Positions 14,704-28,498 of a stretch of DNA of 64,000 nt are shown here, piece after piece. The position numbers were made by a program, and so were the translations under genes. The number at the start of each line of letters is the position of its first letter. Positions within the stretch are counted from its first letter, which is position 1. This DNA is from Vespula vulgaris (lineage: Eukaryota > Arthropoda > Insecta > Hymenoptera > Vespidae). The stretch is from contig NC_066603.1 in assembly GCF_905475345.1 (NCBI RefSeq), forward strand, positions 795,001 through 859,000, read 5' to 3'. Below the pieces are notes generated by a model that saw only the letters and a list, made by a program, of their open reading frames with translations, searched no databases and was not told where the DNA came from.

Positions 14704-15200
14704 AAAGAACGAAAAGAAAACTGAATAAGCTAGGAGCTGTGTGTGGTAAGTGCAGTGACCTCAAACGAGCATCTCTCTCTCTCTCTATCTATCTATCTCT
14801 CTCTCTCTCTTTCTCTCTCACTCACTCACTCATATACAACACACAACTCACACGTAGTGGTCCGGTGGGCAGCCGGTGCCATTGGCAAGAGTCATCGTCT
14901 GGAGGTTGACATACGAGCACTTTCCGAGGCTCAAGCGCGTGAGAATTTGAAGAAGGGGAAAAGGTGGATAGAGAACAAAGCCACGTTCATTGTCTTACAT
15001 AAAAAGTGACACCAACGCTCGTTCCTAACCCCGCACCCTTCCCTATCCCTCTAAGCCCCTTCTTCTCACTATATATATTATATATATATATGTTCCATCT
15101 TATATTATCTTCTTTATTCGACGTGTATGCTACTACTTCAACACGGTTATAGAACATCGGCGTCGATGACCGGGACTTACTACACAACGATGATGTACCG

Positions 15201-18200
15201 TTAAAGTAACTATGTTGTTGTATCGCTGGTATCGCTGACCCGATGCTATGAAAGTAACCACTGACCCAAAAACGTGAGACTTATTGTTAGAACACCTTTC
15301 TTTCCTCTTAAATACGACTAAGTTTTATGGATCAAATAATTTAATCTGGACCAAAAGTTCCTAGGTTCGATAAAAAAACAAATCTTTCTAGACTCGTACA
15401 TTTACAATCTGGAGAAAAAAGAAGGATCGATCTAAGATGTCTCGAATTTAAGACGATCGAATTTTTTTTCTCTTTCTCTCTTTTTTTTTTTCTTTTTTTG
15501 TCAGATCATCTTGGGGATTTTCAACGAGATTATTTTTCTATTCACGTTATTTTTTTTTCCTTCGATACTTCTAGATTCTATTGGAGTTTTATAAACATTG
15601 TTAGGAAATTTTTATATTTTCTTTTTGTGCAATGTAAATAAAAGAAACTGACAGAGGAAACTCAATGGTGCGTTGATTAAGTAGATAGATACGTTTATTA
15701 AAACGTTCGCGGTCATGGTTGAAAGAACCGCTTCTCTTTGGATTTTCTCGTTTCATCGTAAGAAAAAAGAAAAAGAGTAAAACGATCATCCTGTTAATAA
15801 CATGTTTGATCGACCTCTTATATATTCTCAAGATTCTTTTTTATATTCCGTTATTTATTATTAAAATATATCTACCTTGAAACTTGTAGACCTTTGTGCC
15901 GCATGTTTTGATATCGCGAACGAACGGTCCTCTTTAATTTAATGTCTTTTCCTTTTTTTTTTTTTTTTTGACAATGAAAGATATCAAAATAGATAATTTT
16001 AATAATTTATTCAAAAGACTATAAATTTCAATAATTTAATTAAAGCATATGAGAAAAATATACTTGTGTTTTTTCTGCGAAGTATCATTCATGAGAACAA
16101 ATTGAGAACGTCAAGTACAAAATAAATAATCGTTAGTGTCAATAACGTTCTACGTATGTATTTATGTACGTGTTTCTTTAACTTTACCTAATAACGACGA
16201 GAATAAATTCATGGTCGTAATAAACAAATTCACGTCTAACGCCAGATGCTCGCTAACGAGTGAAATCACGAAGAGCTCAACGAAGACTAATCGAAAAAGT
16301 GAGAAAACGAAGGAGTCGTCCTAGAGAGCGAAACGTCCTTTCGATACGAAGGTTATATTCCATCTAAATACAAAAGAAAAAAGAAAATAAATACAACGTC
16401 TGACGATTAACATTTTAGAAAAGAGTCGAGACGTTCTCATTTATTTTGGTTATATAAAATTGTAAGAATATCTTTATCATCTGTCGATTGATCTTGCTCC
16501 AGAAGCAAGGTTACCGATTATGCAACAGGTGATACGGTTCATTGACGACTAAACGATTTCTGTAAACGATCGAGATCGTCGACCCGTTTGAGAAATCGAT
16601 CGATCGATCGAGATACTAAGAAACGTTTCTAGTTTCTCATGATTCTCTGAAAAAAAGAAAAGAAAAGAAAAGAAGAAAAAAAGCATAGTGTTTCCTATGA
16701 ATAAATTCAAGAAAATTCTTCAACGATTATCAATACTGAAAATACAGAAAAAGAATGACGTTAAAACGAGAGAATGAGAACAAGCTGCAAGTAATGTTGG
16801 AAGAATGTAAACGTGTTTATACAATTGGTTCACAAGTAATAACTCTCTACGTATGTATGCATACATATACGATATATGTAGGTATATAGTTTCTTACTGC
16901 AACGATCGATCGATCGATCTCTTGTGTACACTTTTGAAATATGAATTTATCATGTTCTTATAATGGAGAAAATAGATGATCGTTCATTAATACTCGATCG
17001 ATTGCACGTGTGACGTGGATATAATCGAAATAATCGATTTCTCTTAACTAACTAGTTGAATCATAGAAAATATAACTGGAAGGTCGTGGGTAAGAAATTA
17101 AATCGAATTTTTATATTTAACGAATTGATATCCAGAATGATTTCTAAACTGCTCTGACATTTCCCACGTTCGGTAGAAGGCGAAATTCTCTCTCGAAATC
17201 ACTACTTACTTCCGAGAGATCACGAGATAAATAATTTAACGTTGCGATCCTGGTTAAAGATACACAAAACACCCACTATTTGACTGGAAAACTCGCTTAA
17301 GGCTTTCGCTAAAAAAGCAGAGTGAAACTCGCAAGTTGAACACGATAGATAAATTTGTTGAAGAACATGCACGCGTATAATTCTTTATGTGGGTTAGGAA
17401 GGCTAACATTATAACATGTGCGTTCGTTTCGAGAAAACGTTGAGATTGAATTAAATGATAGAAAAAGAAGGAAAAAAGAAAAGAAAAATAACTAAAGAAA
17501 TTAATGGAACTTTTCGTAATCTTTTCTCCACGACGAATAAGTTCTGATACGATTGCAACAAACTTTGTGGCAACTTAATCAATTATTTCTAAGACAATGA
17601 GTTGGTGAGTCTCTACATGCAAGATATATTGAATACTATAAGAAAAGAAAAGGAAACGGAAAAAAAAATTCTCGAAAGTATAACAAACGTCAAAAATATT
17701 CGTCCGCTCCTTCAAACTATTCAATTATTTCTCTTAAAAATAATGAAATGTCTTGAAAAATTAGATAGATCCTTTATCGAAGGATTGTATTCACAAAAAA
17801 ATTCTATCAATGCGTTCGGTATTTTCACTTCTATGAAGACTTTTGAAAAGCGTACGAAAACTTTCAGCGCTGACTAAATATGTTTCTTCTTCGCTTTCAC
17901 GCGCATTGTTTGCCTGTGAATTATGAATTATTGCATCAAACTCTAAGGATCATCATCAGTGCGTGCGCGTTAAACGGAATTCTTTACGTTCCAAATCCTG
18001 CAAGAAGGATTCCAGTTATTCTCGTGATAAACTTCCATGGCCAAACGAATAATTAAATCGATCGAATTCTCTTATAAAAATCGAATCGAAATTCCTTTGA
18101 AGTTTCGAATGATTGGAAAATCTGATTAACGAAGCACGACTTTGAGGTGAGTTCATTAGAAAGACGTCACAGTTAAATGAAAAAGTTACTTAAAAAATAT

Positions 18201-18980
18201 CTTCCAAAGGAGTTTCTTAACGCCCTGCCCAGTGGGTGTATCGAACGATTACGCAAAAAGAGGAGGCAATGCTTGCGAGCAGTGTCAAGCTTGGATGAAC
18301 AGGCGGTTACAATCAACTCGTTAACTTGATTTTCGCTTCCGGCAAATATAGCAATAAAGGTGAGGCCCCGGAAAGTTAAGAAGGATGATAAAAAGAAGCA
18401 AACGAATTCGTTCGAGACAAAATGACGAAGAAGAAGAAGAAGAAGAATTGATAAACAATCGATCCTGCCATCGAAACATCTTCCATAATTGCAAAACTCG
18501 TTCGAAGAAATATGTCGTATTTTAATGATAACGAACAGTTACAGAATTAATTCACATTTAGGATTCAAATATTCAAAACTTTTTTATCGAGAGCAAGAAG
18601 GAAAACTAGAAAATCGCATTGATTTGTACATCTTGTTGAACGTTCGGATATCGCATTAATAGTGAAAACTCGTTTGACGTTGGAACGAATCGTCCTATGG
18701 GAATTCAAAGGAAGGAATTCTCGCACGTACACGATTTACAACTCGTCTAGAGGAGAAGGAGAACTAACCGCCCACGTTAAGAAGTATCTCTCTCGCGAGT
18801 TGATTTCTATGATATGAAAGTAGAGAAGTGTTCTCGAAGTAGAGAAGGTCATCTAACGCTTTGACGTATTTTCTAAGTAGAGACGTTCCTGATATTATAG
18901 ACAAAAGTGAATATAAAAAATGGTAATATATCGAGTAATCAAATAAATAAAGCAAATGTATAAAATAGCAAACAAAATAC
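15201..18980. other. Noncoding, probable intron of the unrecognised minus-strand gene
   Basis: The lower end of the exon at 18981 has a GT donor reading onto this stretch on the minus strand, so at least its upper part should be intron. No following acceptor and exon could be identified. A 91-codon plus-strand open frame at 17602-17877 is not low-complexity but has no recognisable motif. A GC-richer patch lies at about 18215-18385. Confidence 0.5.
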
Positions 18981-21900
18981 CTCCTGGAGGCAGCGCGTTG
19001 CGGGCTGGTCGCCGTGCTGGCTGGTGAACCGTTGGAAGAGCTGGAACAGGTCGTGGTTCCGGAGGAGCCGGTTGCGTCGCTTCCGGTTGTAGTAGATGCT
19101 ACGCTGCTCTGTCCCGAAGAAGTGGTGTCTCTAACGGCGTTCGAGGCACACCTGGACCTCGCTGAAGGCGTCGCGACGCTGGTAGGAGCGTTCGAGGTGG
19201 TAGTATTAGTTACGGCGCCGCCGTGTTGTCGTCCTGGTCGTCGCGGCGTCGCGACGTTCCCATTACCACCACTACCACTACCACCACCACCACCAGCACC
19301 ACTGCCACCACCAACAACAACAACAATACCACTACCGTTGGTAGAATTCGTATTAGAAATAGCAACGTTACTCGCGTTGTTCCGAACAGCAGGCGCACTG
19401 GACGGCCTTAAATGATGACCCGAAGTACCATTCGTTTGAGCAGCTAAAATTTCAGGTGCTATAAGTGCGATGTCTGGCAACGAATTTGGCGCCGAAACGA
19501 TCGCCGTTCTCCGATTGGTCGGTTCAACGTTCCGCTGTCTATGTTCGAGCGTTCCTTCTGGTAATCGCAAGTGACGTAGCCGCCTCATGGAGGCGCGTAC
19601 CCAAGAATTTGTAACGCGATTGTTACCGACATTATTGTTATTTGATTCAAGTTCGTTGCTCGAATCGAAACGCAATTCCGTTTCGATATCATCGTTATTC
19701 GCACTTCCAACGTATATACCGTTGTTACTACTGTTATTATTACTATTGTTACTGTTATTATTGTTATTTTGACGATCAACGTTGTCCGATCGAGAAAGAC
19801 TATCTACTAAGGACTTTCCCGTCGACGCGGTGACGGACATCGCGGCACTGCGACTCGCTTCCTCGAACCGATCCTCGGTGTCGCGCTTGCGCTCCGTCTT
19901 CTCGTTCACCGGAGACGCGTTCCTCCCCACCAACTCAAAGCGCTCATTGGCCGCTGAACCCGCGCCGTGGCCGGACGTCTCCGACGCCCGCAGGCTTTCC
20001 ACTTCCTCCAACCACGACCAATCGACTTCCGAACACTCCGAACAAGCCTCCTCCGATCTGATCGTTGATTCTTCATCCGGTGTTTTCCTATCGAACAAAT
20101 CATTTCTTTTAGTTTTATCTCATTCCGATTAGAAAATATCGTATTGATCCGCTCGACTCATAGATCGATCTGATACACGATTAAATTACAAATTCTGATT
20201 ATATTTGTTGGTATATCCTAATATCGTCTCTTCTTATTCGATTATGTTTCAAGATAAATACGAGAAATATGAACAATATGATCCGAGAGGAGAGAAATCT
20301 TAGTAAACCATTGCAAAATAATGATCGATTGCATGGCAACTCTTCCGCGTGACAACGATCGAGAGCTCTGAAAGCAGAGATCGAGAAAGTCGATGGATGG
20401 CACGACGATTATCAAGCTCGAACGCGATGATATCTCGAGCATGAAAAGAAAGGAATACGTCCTTTCGGAAGTTTTCTTCGAGGAAGGATAATAATAAAAG
20501 GGTCTCTTTGTTCTTAGGAGCGTGGCTAAGCGCACGTGCCACTTCGGGAACCCCGCAGTGTTCGCCATGCGGGATCCACGCTTCTCGCGCACGAGCCCGG
20601 GCTAACACAACTTCCGGTTAACCGATGCCACGAGGGAGAGGACGATAGAAAGTGTTCGCGATCCCCGTGGGTCTTTTAACGACACGTATCCGTTATTCCT
20701 TCTTTTCCACCGTGACCAACGATCCTATAACTTTTTTTTCTTTTTTTCTGTTTTGTCTCTTTTTAATTATTTAAATGAAACAATTGATTTTATCGACATG
20801 TTCGACATGAAAATCTTGAAATATCGATCAAGCTCAAACAGTTTCTTCTATGTGTCTACGTTTGTTACGTTATTTCTACATTTCAATAATTTCATATTAT
20901 TGTAATCTAATTATATCGAAAGCTACGTAGATTCGGATGAGTTTAGAAAAATGACCGTTCTAAAAATATATAACTAATACATATATAACTACAAGATATT
21001 ACGTGATCAATGTGTTAACAGCAGGTATTTCAACGTTATAAACGACAATGAATAATGTAAAAGAGATCGAACGCCGTACAAGAATATTTAACGTGAATAA
21101 TGTTTTTTTTAAATCGATTTGACGATCTAGATAGACGTGACTGTTATTGTAAATAAAACCGTTAGACGAATATATAAGCGCCTCCGTTTCCTGTGTTGTA
21201 ACATATATACATATATGCGTATGTATGACCATTAACATAGGCCAACCATGCCAGACAGAATCTTTTTTTTTTTTCTTTCTTTCTTTATTTTATTTTCCTT
21301 ATCACGAGAACTGCCTACCCTCTTTGATAACTCGTTCTCGTTCGACGACGCCCGCAGCTGCCGAACGAACACGTCAGACGAACTAAACTCTTTTATTCGA
21401 TTCTGACATTTATAAAAAGAGAACCGACGTTTATGTTTGATCATCTTTATTCGACCTTACCGATTATCTAAATACGTACAATGATCTACTTACACTATAC
21501 GAAGAAGAGAATTTTCGATCGAATTATCAAAACTAAATCGATTATCAAAACTATAAATGTGAATGATTTTTTATTTTTGTTGAGAAACTTTAAAGAAAAA
21601 AATTATTATACCGTTTACTAAGAAAATATTCTCTATAACGAAAATAATCATTAACTCTCTTTTTTTTTTATTTAATAAGAACGTAATCTAAACAAGAAAA
21701 AATCAATGAGATTATATGAAAAAAAAGTGTCATAATAGATTAGTGCAATAGGTGACATGAAAGTTAGAATTTTCCGCTTTCATGAATCATACGTAATATT
21801 CTCGAAAGTGTCTCAAACGATACGAACGCCAATCGAATTTGTTGCTTCGATTTATTTCAAAAATTAGACCTATTTTATATATATATTTTTTTTTTCTTCT

Positions 21901-23185
21901 TTCTATTGAAATTATTTTCACAGGCCAGATGATCATAGTTACGTACGATGGCTCGTCTGTGGAGGGTAGCAGAACGATTTGAAATAGTTTGCACGCTCGT
22001 TAAGTCGTGCCTTGGTAAATACTTCCGGCACAAAATTATACTTTTCAGTCAACGTACTCGTCTATCTTGTACATGCGAATGTATTCCTACATTCTCACAC
22101 AAAGTATATTTTATTGAATGTAGTTATATACCAATAAATATTGCGAATAATTTTCTTTTCTTTTTTAATTCATCGTGTAAAAAATTTGCTAGCTCATTTA
22201 AAACCGTAAATATGTGTATCACAAGTAAAGAAAGAAAGAAAGAAAAAAAACACAGACAAGATAAATCCTTACCCGGTAAAAAAGTCAACAGGTTCGCAAG
22301 ACTGACCAGACTCTTCCAAGCTAACAGATCTATTGACTCTACCAGAGTCCTTGGAACCATGTCCCTTCGTTCCTTCTGCCCAAGATTTACGATGAACTAC
22401 GCTCTGAAAGGATCTCCTTTTCGTATCACGTAGGAACATACTCTCGTCTTGAGCACGTCTCTTACATTTCTCTCGTAGTTCAAGATCAAAATCAACGAAG
22501 CAGGAGTTAGCTACCGTACGAGATGAAGATGATACTTCATAAAGCGAGGATTCGAATGCTGGATTATCAAGTTCTATGTCCTCGTAACTATCGCTATTTC
22601 TTCTACGACGATTTTCTAAAGAAGACGACTCATTTTTTTCGATGAGTGGTATAGCGGACGATGATATCGATCTATTCGAGCCAGCAACGTCATCTTGATT
22701 GGTTTCACTATGATCCTCGTTGTCCTCGTGTTCAGCAAGGAAATCAAAAGCACTATTGATCTCCTGCGCCTCGAAGGTCTCTTCCTCCGAAGTGTTAATT
22801 ATTTCTGAACTAGCATGATCAACAATGTCCCGATGATCCTGAATGATCCCTGAACAAGTTCGTCTAATAACCGGTTCGAGGTTCCTCGTGATGTCACGTA
22901 TCCTCTTTATAGTATCCGACGAGACAACGTCGATTCGTTTCCGGATTGGTACAACCTGATCATGTCCCAAGGTCACCAAGACATCACCGTTGTCACTATC
23001 GTTCTGAACTTGCTCCTGTTTCACGGTCAGGGACAGCTTCTGTTCCAACTTTGGTGGACAGACATCCAGTAGATGTTCCTGTTCCTCTGGCGTTGGATCG
23101 GTCAGTGAAACTCTTGGCACACATACGTCGTTTCCAAGATCGATCAAATCGCAATCCTCCGACGCCATTTTTCTAAAATTTCCAC
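18981..23185 (-). CDS. Unrecognised low-complexity acidic/Asn/Gly/Ser-rich protein, two exons, 3' part not found
   Basis: Two exons are supported: 22273-23185 (ATG at 23168, about 17 nt of leader after a TTTCAG acceptor) and 18981-20087. The junction is exact: the first ends ACC GG before GTAAGG and the second starts with G after ATAG, restoring Gly. The visible protein is about 668 residues and remains open at donor GAG/GTATTT (18981/18980), so downstream exons are missing or outside the window. Features seen are an acidic N-terminus (MASEDCDLIDLG), a Ser/Arg-rich basic patch, the motif SEVDWSWLEEVESL just after the junction, a basic segment (ASMRRLRHLRLPEG), then Asn, Gly, Ser and Thr homopolymer-like runs. 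There is no signal peptide or membrane segment. Long introns and Asn/Gly runs recall insect neuronal or cytoskeletal adaptor genes, but I do not recognise the family. Confidence 0.75.
20088..22272 (-). other. Intron of the unrecognised gene
   Basis: This 2.2-kb intron is defined by donor CGG/GTAAGG at 22273/22272 and acceptor GATAG at 20088. It contains a repeat-free GC-rich block at about 20515-20650. The rest is AT-rich with poly-T runs and no further exon I can support. Confidence 0.7.
20515..20650 (-). promoter_or_regulatory. Candidate intronic promoter with ETS-type site
   Basis: A GC-rich, CpG-containing block sits within the intron. On the minus strand a CCGGAAGT site (20610-20617), the ETS/GABP core, lies about 40 bp before an ATG that opens MANTAGFPKWHVRLAT and continues for some 60 codons without a clear donor. 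This arrangement resembles a housekeeping-type alternative promoter or first exon. The site is directly visible; promoter function is inference. Confidence 0.3.
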
Positions 23186-24325
23186 CTGAAACATAACGAT
23201 AAATCATTAGATCTTATATAAATATTTCGCAATCGAACGCAACGATCGATTGATTTTTTATTTTTCTGAACTCTACTCGTTCCTTCCAATCGAAAAATTA
23301 CACGAGAATTCCAATTATTTTCTTCGTTAGAAATACTCAATGTACGAATCGATTGACTCACCAAGTTTTCGCAGAAATTCAAAGGTAACATTGAGAAACG
23401 ATAAAGCATTTAAGCCCGAAAGAAACATATCGAAATTTTTAGGAATGTCCGATTCGATAGAACTTCGAACAATATCTGCGATCGTAATCGAATAATAACT
23501 GCGAACATAACTTGTCGAAACATCATTCTAATCATCGTTTGTATCGTTAGCAACGATTATGAGCTACACGTTAATCGGCTGATTCGCGAGTAACAATTGT
23601 CTGTTCGAAGTGATTAAAGAATCCGCATAATAAATTTTTATCATCGTGTTTCGTAACACGTTAGATATTAGAAACACATCGAATATTTAATCTAAGTGTT
23701 TAGGAAGCAAGAGATAAGGAAAGACGAAATAAATCTTGAAAAATAAAATGAAGAAAGTAAAAACGTCAGTGCATTCGTTTTATCTTGGTAATATTCTAAG
23801 GTATGCTCCCACGCTTTGAGAATGCACTTACGTTGCACGGGATTGCTCTTCCTAGTGCTCTCCTTCCTTATCCGGGGTACACTTCGAGTTCATGAATCCC
23901 AACGTTGTGCTTTTTCGCACGTCCTCTTTCGTGTCACTCTACGAGGATAATATAAAAAAAAGAAAAAAGGACTGGAATTTATCTAAAAATCATTCTATTC
24001 TATTTTCTTTCCTGTCTTTGTGTGGGTGGGAGAGAGAAAGAAAGAAAAAGAGGAAAGAGATATCAAGTAACAGAATTTTTACAAACTTGATTCCCTTTTT
24101 CTCATACGAACATAAAAAATATATATAACAAATTGTACTTGATATACATTTTATAAGAAGAATATAAAATTTACTCTCTGAGAGTATATTGATTGATTAT
24201 AAATTAGTGAATCTCACCTGGTATAACAATGACGTAACTTTTCTTTTATCGACTTAGTATATAGAAATCATAGATATATGTAAATAAGATTCTATTCGAG
24301 GAAAAGTAGGCAAGTAAAAAAGAAA

Positions 24326-24358
<33 letters not shown>

Positions 24359-27300
24359 AAGATCTTCCAACATAATCTTTCAACGAGTTCAATCGTATCG
24401 AGTTCTGCGGACAACGTGAGTCATTCATCAAGCAATTTATTTGTTCAACCACTGGCGAGAACGAGATGGAACGGTCGATCTTTCTCTCCCCGAATAATTT
24501 TGTCAACGACTTGCTCTGTGTAAAAGAGAAAGGCTATATCACATACTTACATCATCTAAAGAATGAGATTAAAAAAAAAAAAAGAAAAAGAAAAAGAAAA
24601 AAGAAAGAGAAGAACGAGTCTGGACGAACAATAAACTTAAAATACTTATTATTCTTTTCGATAGTAAACGTAGTCAATAACTTATTTGTATTCTAACGGA
24701 ATACTGACATAAGAAGTCGTCCTTGGATCGATAAGCATACGAAGACACAAAAAGAATGATTTATAAGTATCGTTTTTGTCCGATCGACCGATCGTTCGAT
24801 ACTTAACAAAATTCCAAATTCGATAGATCATATTTCGCGATTAAGAAATTAAGCATACAAAAAAAAAGAAAGTGAGAGAGTAATAGAGTATAATATATCA
24901 AACGCGAGGATAACAACAGGTTGTAACCAGACAGTATCGTATGTCAAGATCAGAGTGATCGATTTCTTCGATAGATCGTTGTGTACGCTGCTTTAAATTC
25001 AAATATGCGAAGTGCGGGTGGTGTGGTCCCGCATCGCAAACAAAGACTCCAAAGTAATCCCTTTGTTTCATTCTGAAAGTGCGATTTTATTTGTTCTCTC
25101 TGTCTCTCTCTCTCTCTCTCTCACACACACTCTTGATCTATGTCAATATGTAATATAAATCATTATCATCTAACATTATCAAAGTATACTATACACACAT
25201 TTTTTTACATTTTAATCGTACAAAGATATATTTCTACGATAAGTAAAGAAGAGAGAAAATATTAATTAAATGTTTTTATACTTTCTGGAGTTTCAAACAA
25301 ATTTTTTATAAAAGATTATTTATGATTCTTCGGTAAACATTTTTTTATATATTACTACGTTTACTATACATTCACATAAATCAATAATGTTTATATCCTA
25401 CTGAAGATAAACAAGCGTGTTTATTTACAAAATAATAATACAAAGAAAAGAGAAGAAAACGACTTTGTGTTTTGATAGAAACTTCTTCTCTAACCGATCA
25501 CTGATACGTCATATACCATAAATAAATCTCCATAACCCCCCCCCCCTCTCTATTTTATATAGCTAAGCTTTTCCGGTTCTTCTCCATCGACTACCGAATA
25601 AATATTTATCTTTACTTGTTTGTCCATGGCACCATATTCAATGATAGATCTTTTAAAGTAATTACTTTAATTTATACTTATAACGTGAGAATACAAAAAG
25701 AAATTTTAATATATTTTATCGTATTGACATTTACAGCTTTGAAACTTTTCAAGGATCATCTCGTCTAAGTTATGTCTGATTCAATCAATATGAATAAAAA
25801 AAGAAAAAAAAACCATAATATTATTAAAAAAATAATTACGTTTCAAACAGATAAAAGAAGAGAAGAAAAAACAACAACAACAAAGTACGATGCAAAATTG
25901 TTTAAACGTCGTTTAAAAACTGATAAATATCGAGAATATAAAACAGCTGATTGTTCAAATATAAATATCTATATCTATTAAAAAATTGTGTCTCGTATTT
26001 TTTTTATGAACAATATAAAATAAAAAAAAATTATTTATTAATATTTAATGCGAATAATCTAATGTCTATTAATATTAAACACTAATTTCTATCTTGATGA
26101 AAGTTTTGAAATTCCTTTCTAATGAAACTACCGGAAACTAAAAATTCTCATCCATTTTCATGGGTACATTCTAATAAATCCAAATGACCTCATAGAAATA
26201 ATAATAGTAAATATCGTAATCGATTAAAGTTTGCGTTTTATGTTCGAAAGGTAACGAGTAACCGGACCTTTTCAACAGGCAACAAGTCCACATAGCACGT
26301 TCATGAATCATGTTGTCGGACAACGCCTCAAAAATATCTATCGCTGATGTTTAATACACTATCTAGAGTTCTATGTACATTTGGGAATGGTTAATTAATT
26401 TTTTTTAATTAAAGAGAGATTCCTATTCCCAAGGACAAAATGAAAATTATCGAGAATTATGTTGATAAACTTATAATGAAATTGAACAGAAAGATTGAGT
26501 GAAAGAGAGAAAGAGAGAGACAGAGAGAAAAAAGAGAGAGATAAAGAAACAATAACGAAAGTTCATAGGTCAAGTCAGTAAGAAATTCAAGAGATTCAAT
26601 AATCAAGTTCATGGTTTATCAGAAAGACGACATCTTTATAGAGAAGGCGTTTGTAAGAAATTTATGAAGTAAAACGAGGTACGAGATAAGGATAATATTA
26701 ATAATAATTAATATCCTCCTCCTAGTTCATTTAACTTGAGAATAACTCGTTCTGACCGTCAACAGAATATACGATAAAATAGATATAGAATATATATATA
26801 TATATGTATTTTTATCAAATTATTCTATCGAAAAGGAAATAGAATATTCTACGATATAAATATAGGGTATCTCTAATAAATTGTCGATAAGAAAAATTAC
26901 ATACAAATTAATTGAAATAATATACGTAGAAAGTTTTCTACCGAATTATCATAATTTTTTTTTCATTATAATTAAGCAGTAAAATACGGTAGTAAAGTTT
27001 TTAGATTGGCGAGGGACACTATAGAACGTTGGAAATAATCAAAGTTCCATTCTGTTCATCACGAGAACTTTCGAAAATTTAATGAAATTTCTTACACGAA
27101 TGGAGATCTCGATTTTTCCGTTTTGTTCGTTCCGATCTATCAAACTCGACACGAACTATTTACAAAACGATCGAGGATTAAATACGGGCATTATCGTTTG
27201 TTTTTGATCGATAATCTCGAGAAATTGACTTATTGTTGGCAAAGTTCTTTTTATTACTTTTCTTTTTTCATTTTCTCTCGACGATACGAACTACTACCTT

Positions 27301-27369
27301 CAAGAAATAATTTCATTTAATACTTTTGTACAGTATGACTTTCGTTTGATGGTGGAAACGAAACATTCT

Positions 27370-27403
<34 letters not shown>

Positions 27404-28457
27404 TTTTCTCTACACATACAGTGGCTCTCCAAGTTGCACAGTGCACACAGAGCAGAAAGTCCGAAGATCGGCAACGATACTTGCTTCGAAGGCCAACCAC
27501 TCTCATTCGTGGTGGTGTGCCACGCTTCACGACCCACCCAAGGGATAGAAACGCAATCCTTAAAATAAAAACTACAAGTTGCCCTTCCTCGCCGATCCTT
27601 ACTTTCCTTTATCTTATGTTTCTTCCTTTATTTCTTAACAAACGAACAACAATGTTGAATAAACAAAGGAAACTAAAGTAATAAAAACGAAATACAAAAG
27701 TATTAATTAGAAACATTATGATTTAGAAAATTGTTCAAATCTAAATTTCTAAAAGAATGTAGAATACATTTATACATATATAAATAATAAAAAGTTATAA
27801 ATTAATATAAAAGACAGATCATCATTGAATTGAATCCGATCGAAGCTTTTAATCGAAAAGATAAAGATGGTTGACTCTTTTAAACAAACAAATAGAAAAG
27901 AGAAAAAAGAAATGATTACTTATCAATAATCTTTAAAAAAAGATCCAGATGTCCCGTTCAATGACAATTTCCGTTCGCAAGAAAAGCAAAGAGAAAATTG
28001 GCGTATTTCACGACAGGTGTCACGGTCTAAAAATACTCATTGTTTATGTTCTTTTCATGCGTAAGTGAAAAAAAAAGGAAAAAAAAAACAAGAAAAAAAA
28101 ACAGAAAGATGAGATAGAGGAAACGAAGAGAAAGGCAGATCTCCTCCTTAGTCCTGCACTTTGAACACGGCTGATCCGGTTTAATTGTTATGCTAGCTGT
28201 TATGCTCGGTTATTTTCTATCGCGACCGTAATTCTATGTGTTAGAAAGGATATATTCTTTATGAAAAAGAACGGAGAGGTGGAACTTCGAAACCGCCTTA
28301 CAGTACAACAACACCTGTTACAGTGACCCGGAAATATAATCAAGGATCTTTTGCCTTATGTCGTCGAATATGAAAAAAGTAATAATTTTTTTTAATATTC
28401 TTATATACAGGGTGCACTAAAATATCTACTAAAATATAAATCATTCCTACTGGTACC

Positions 28458-28498
<41 letters not shown>

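Larger units (their letters stand above)
12900..15200. other. Noncoding stretch with GC-richer patches
   Basis: Three patches (about 12935-13035, 13575-13705 and 14850-15060) are repeat-free and GC-richer than the background. No reading frame stays open with splice support on either strand. The 13.6 kb patch, with a CCGCGGTCAGGCGTG core, looks most like a conserved regulatory or promoter element, but conservation cannot be tested here. Confidence 0.35.

Noticed and set aside
19014..19415. 133-codon plus-strand open frame rich in Pro and Val
   Set aside because: Antisense shadow of the Gly/Ser/Thr-rich exon at 18981-20087.
21948..22433. 161-codon plus-strand open frame
   Set aside because: Spans the intron and exon edge of the minus-strand gene and has no domain; antisense chance frame.
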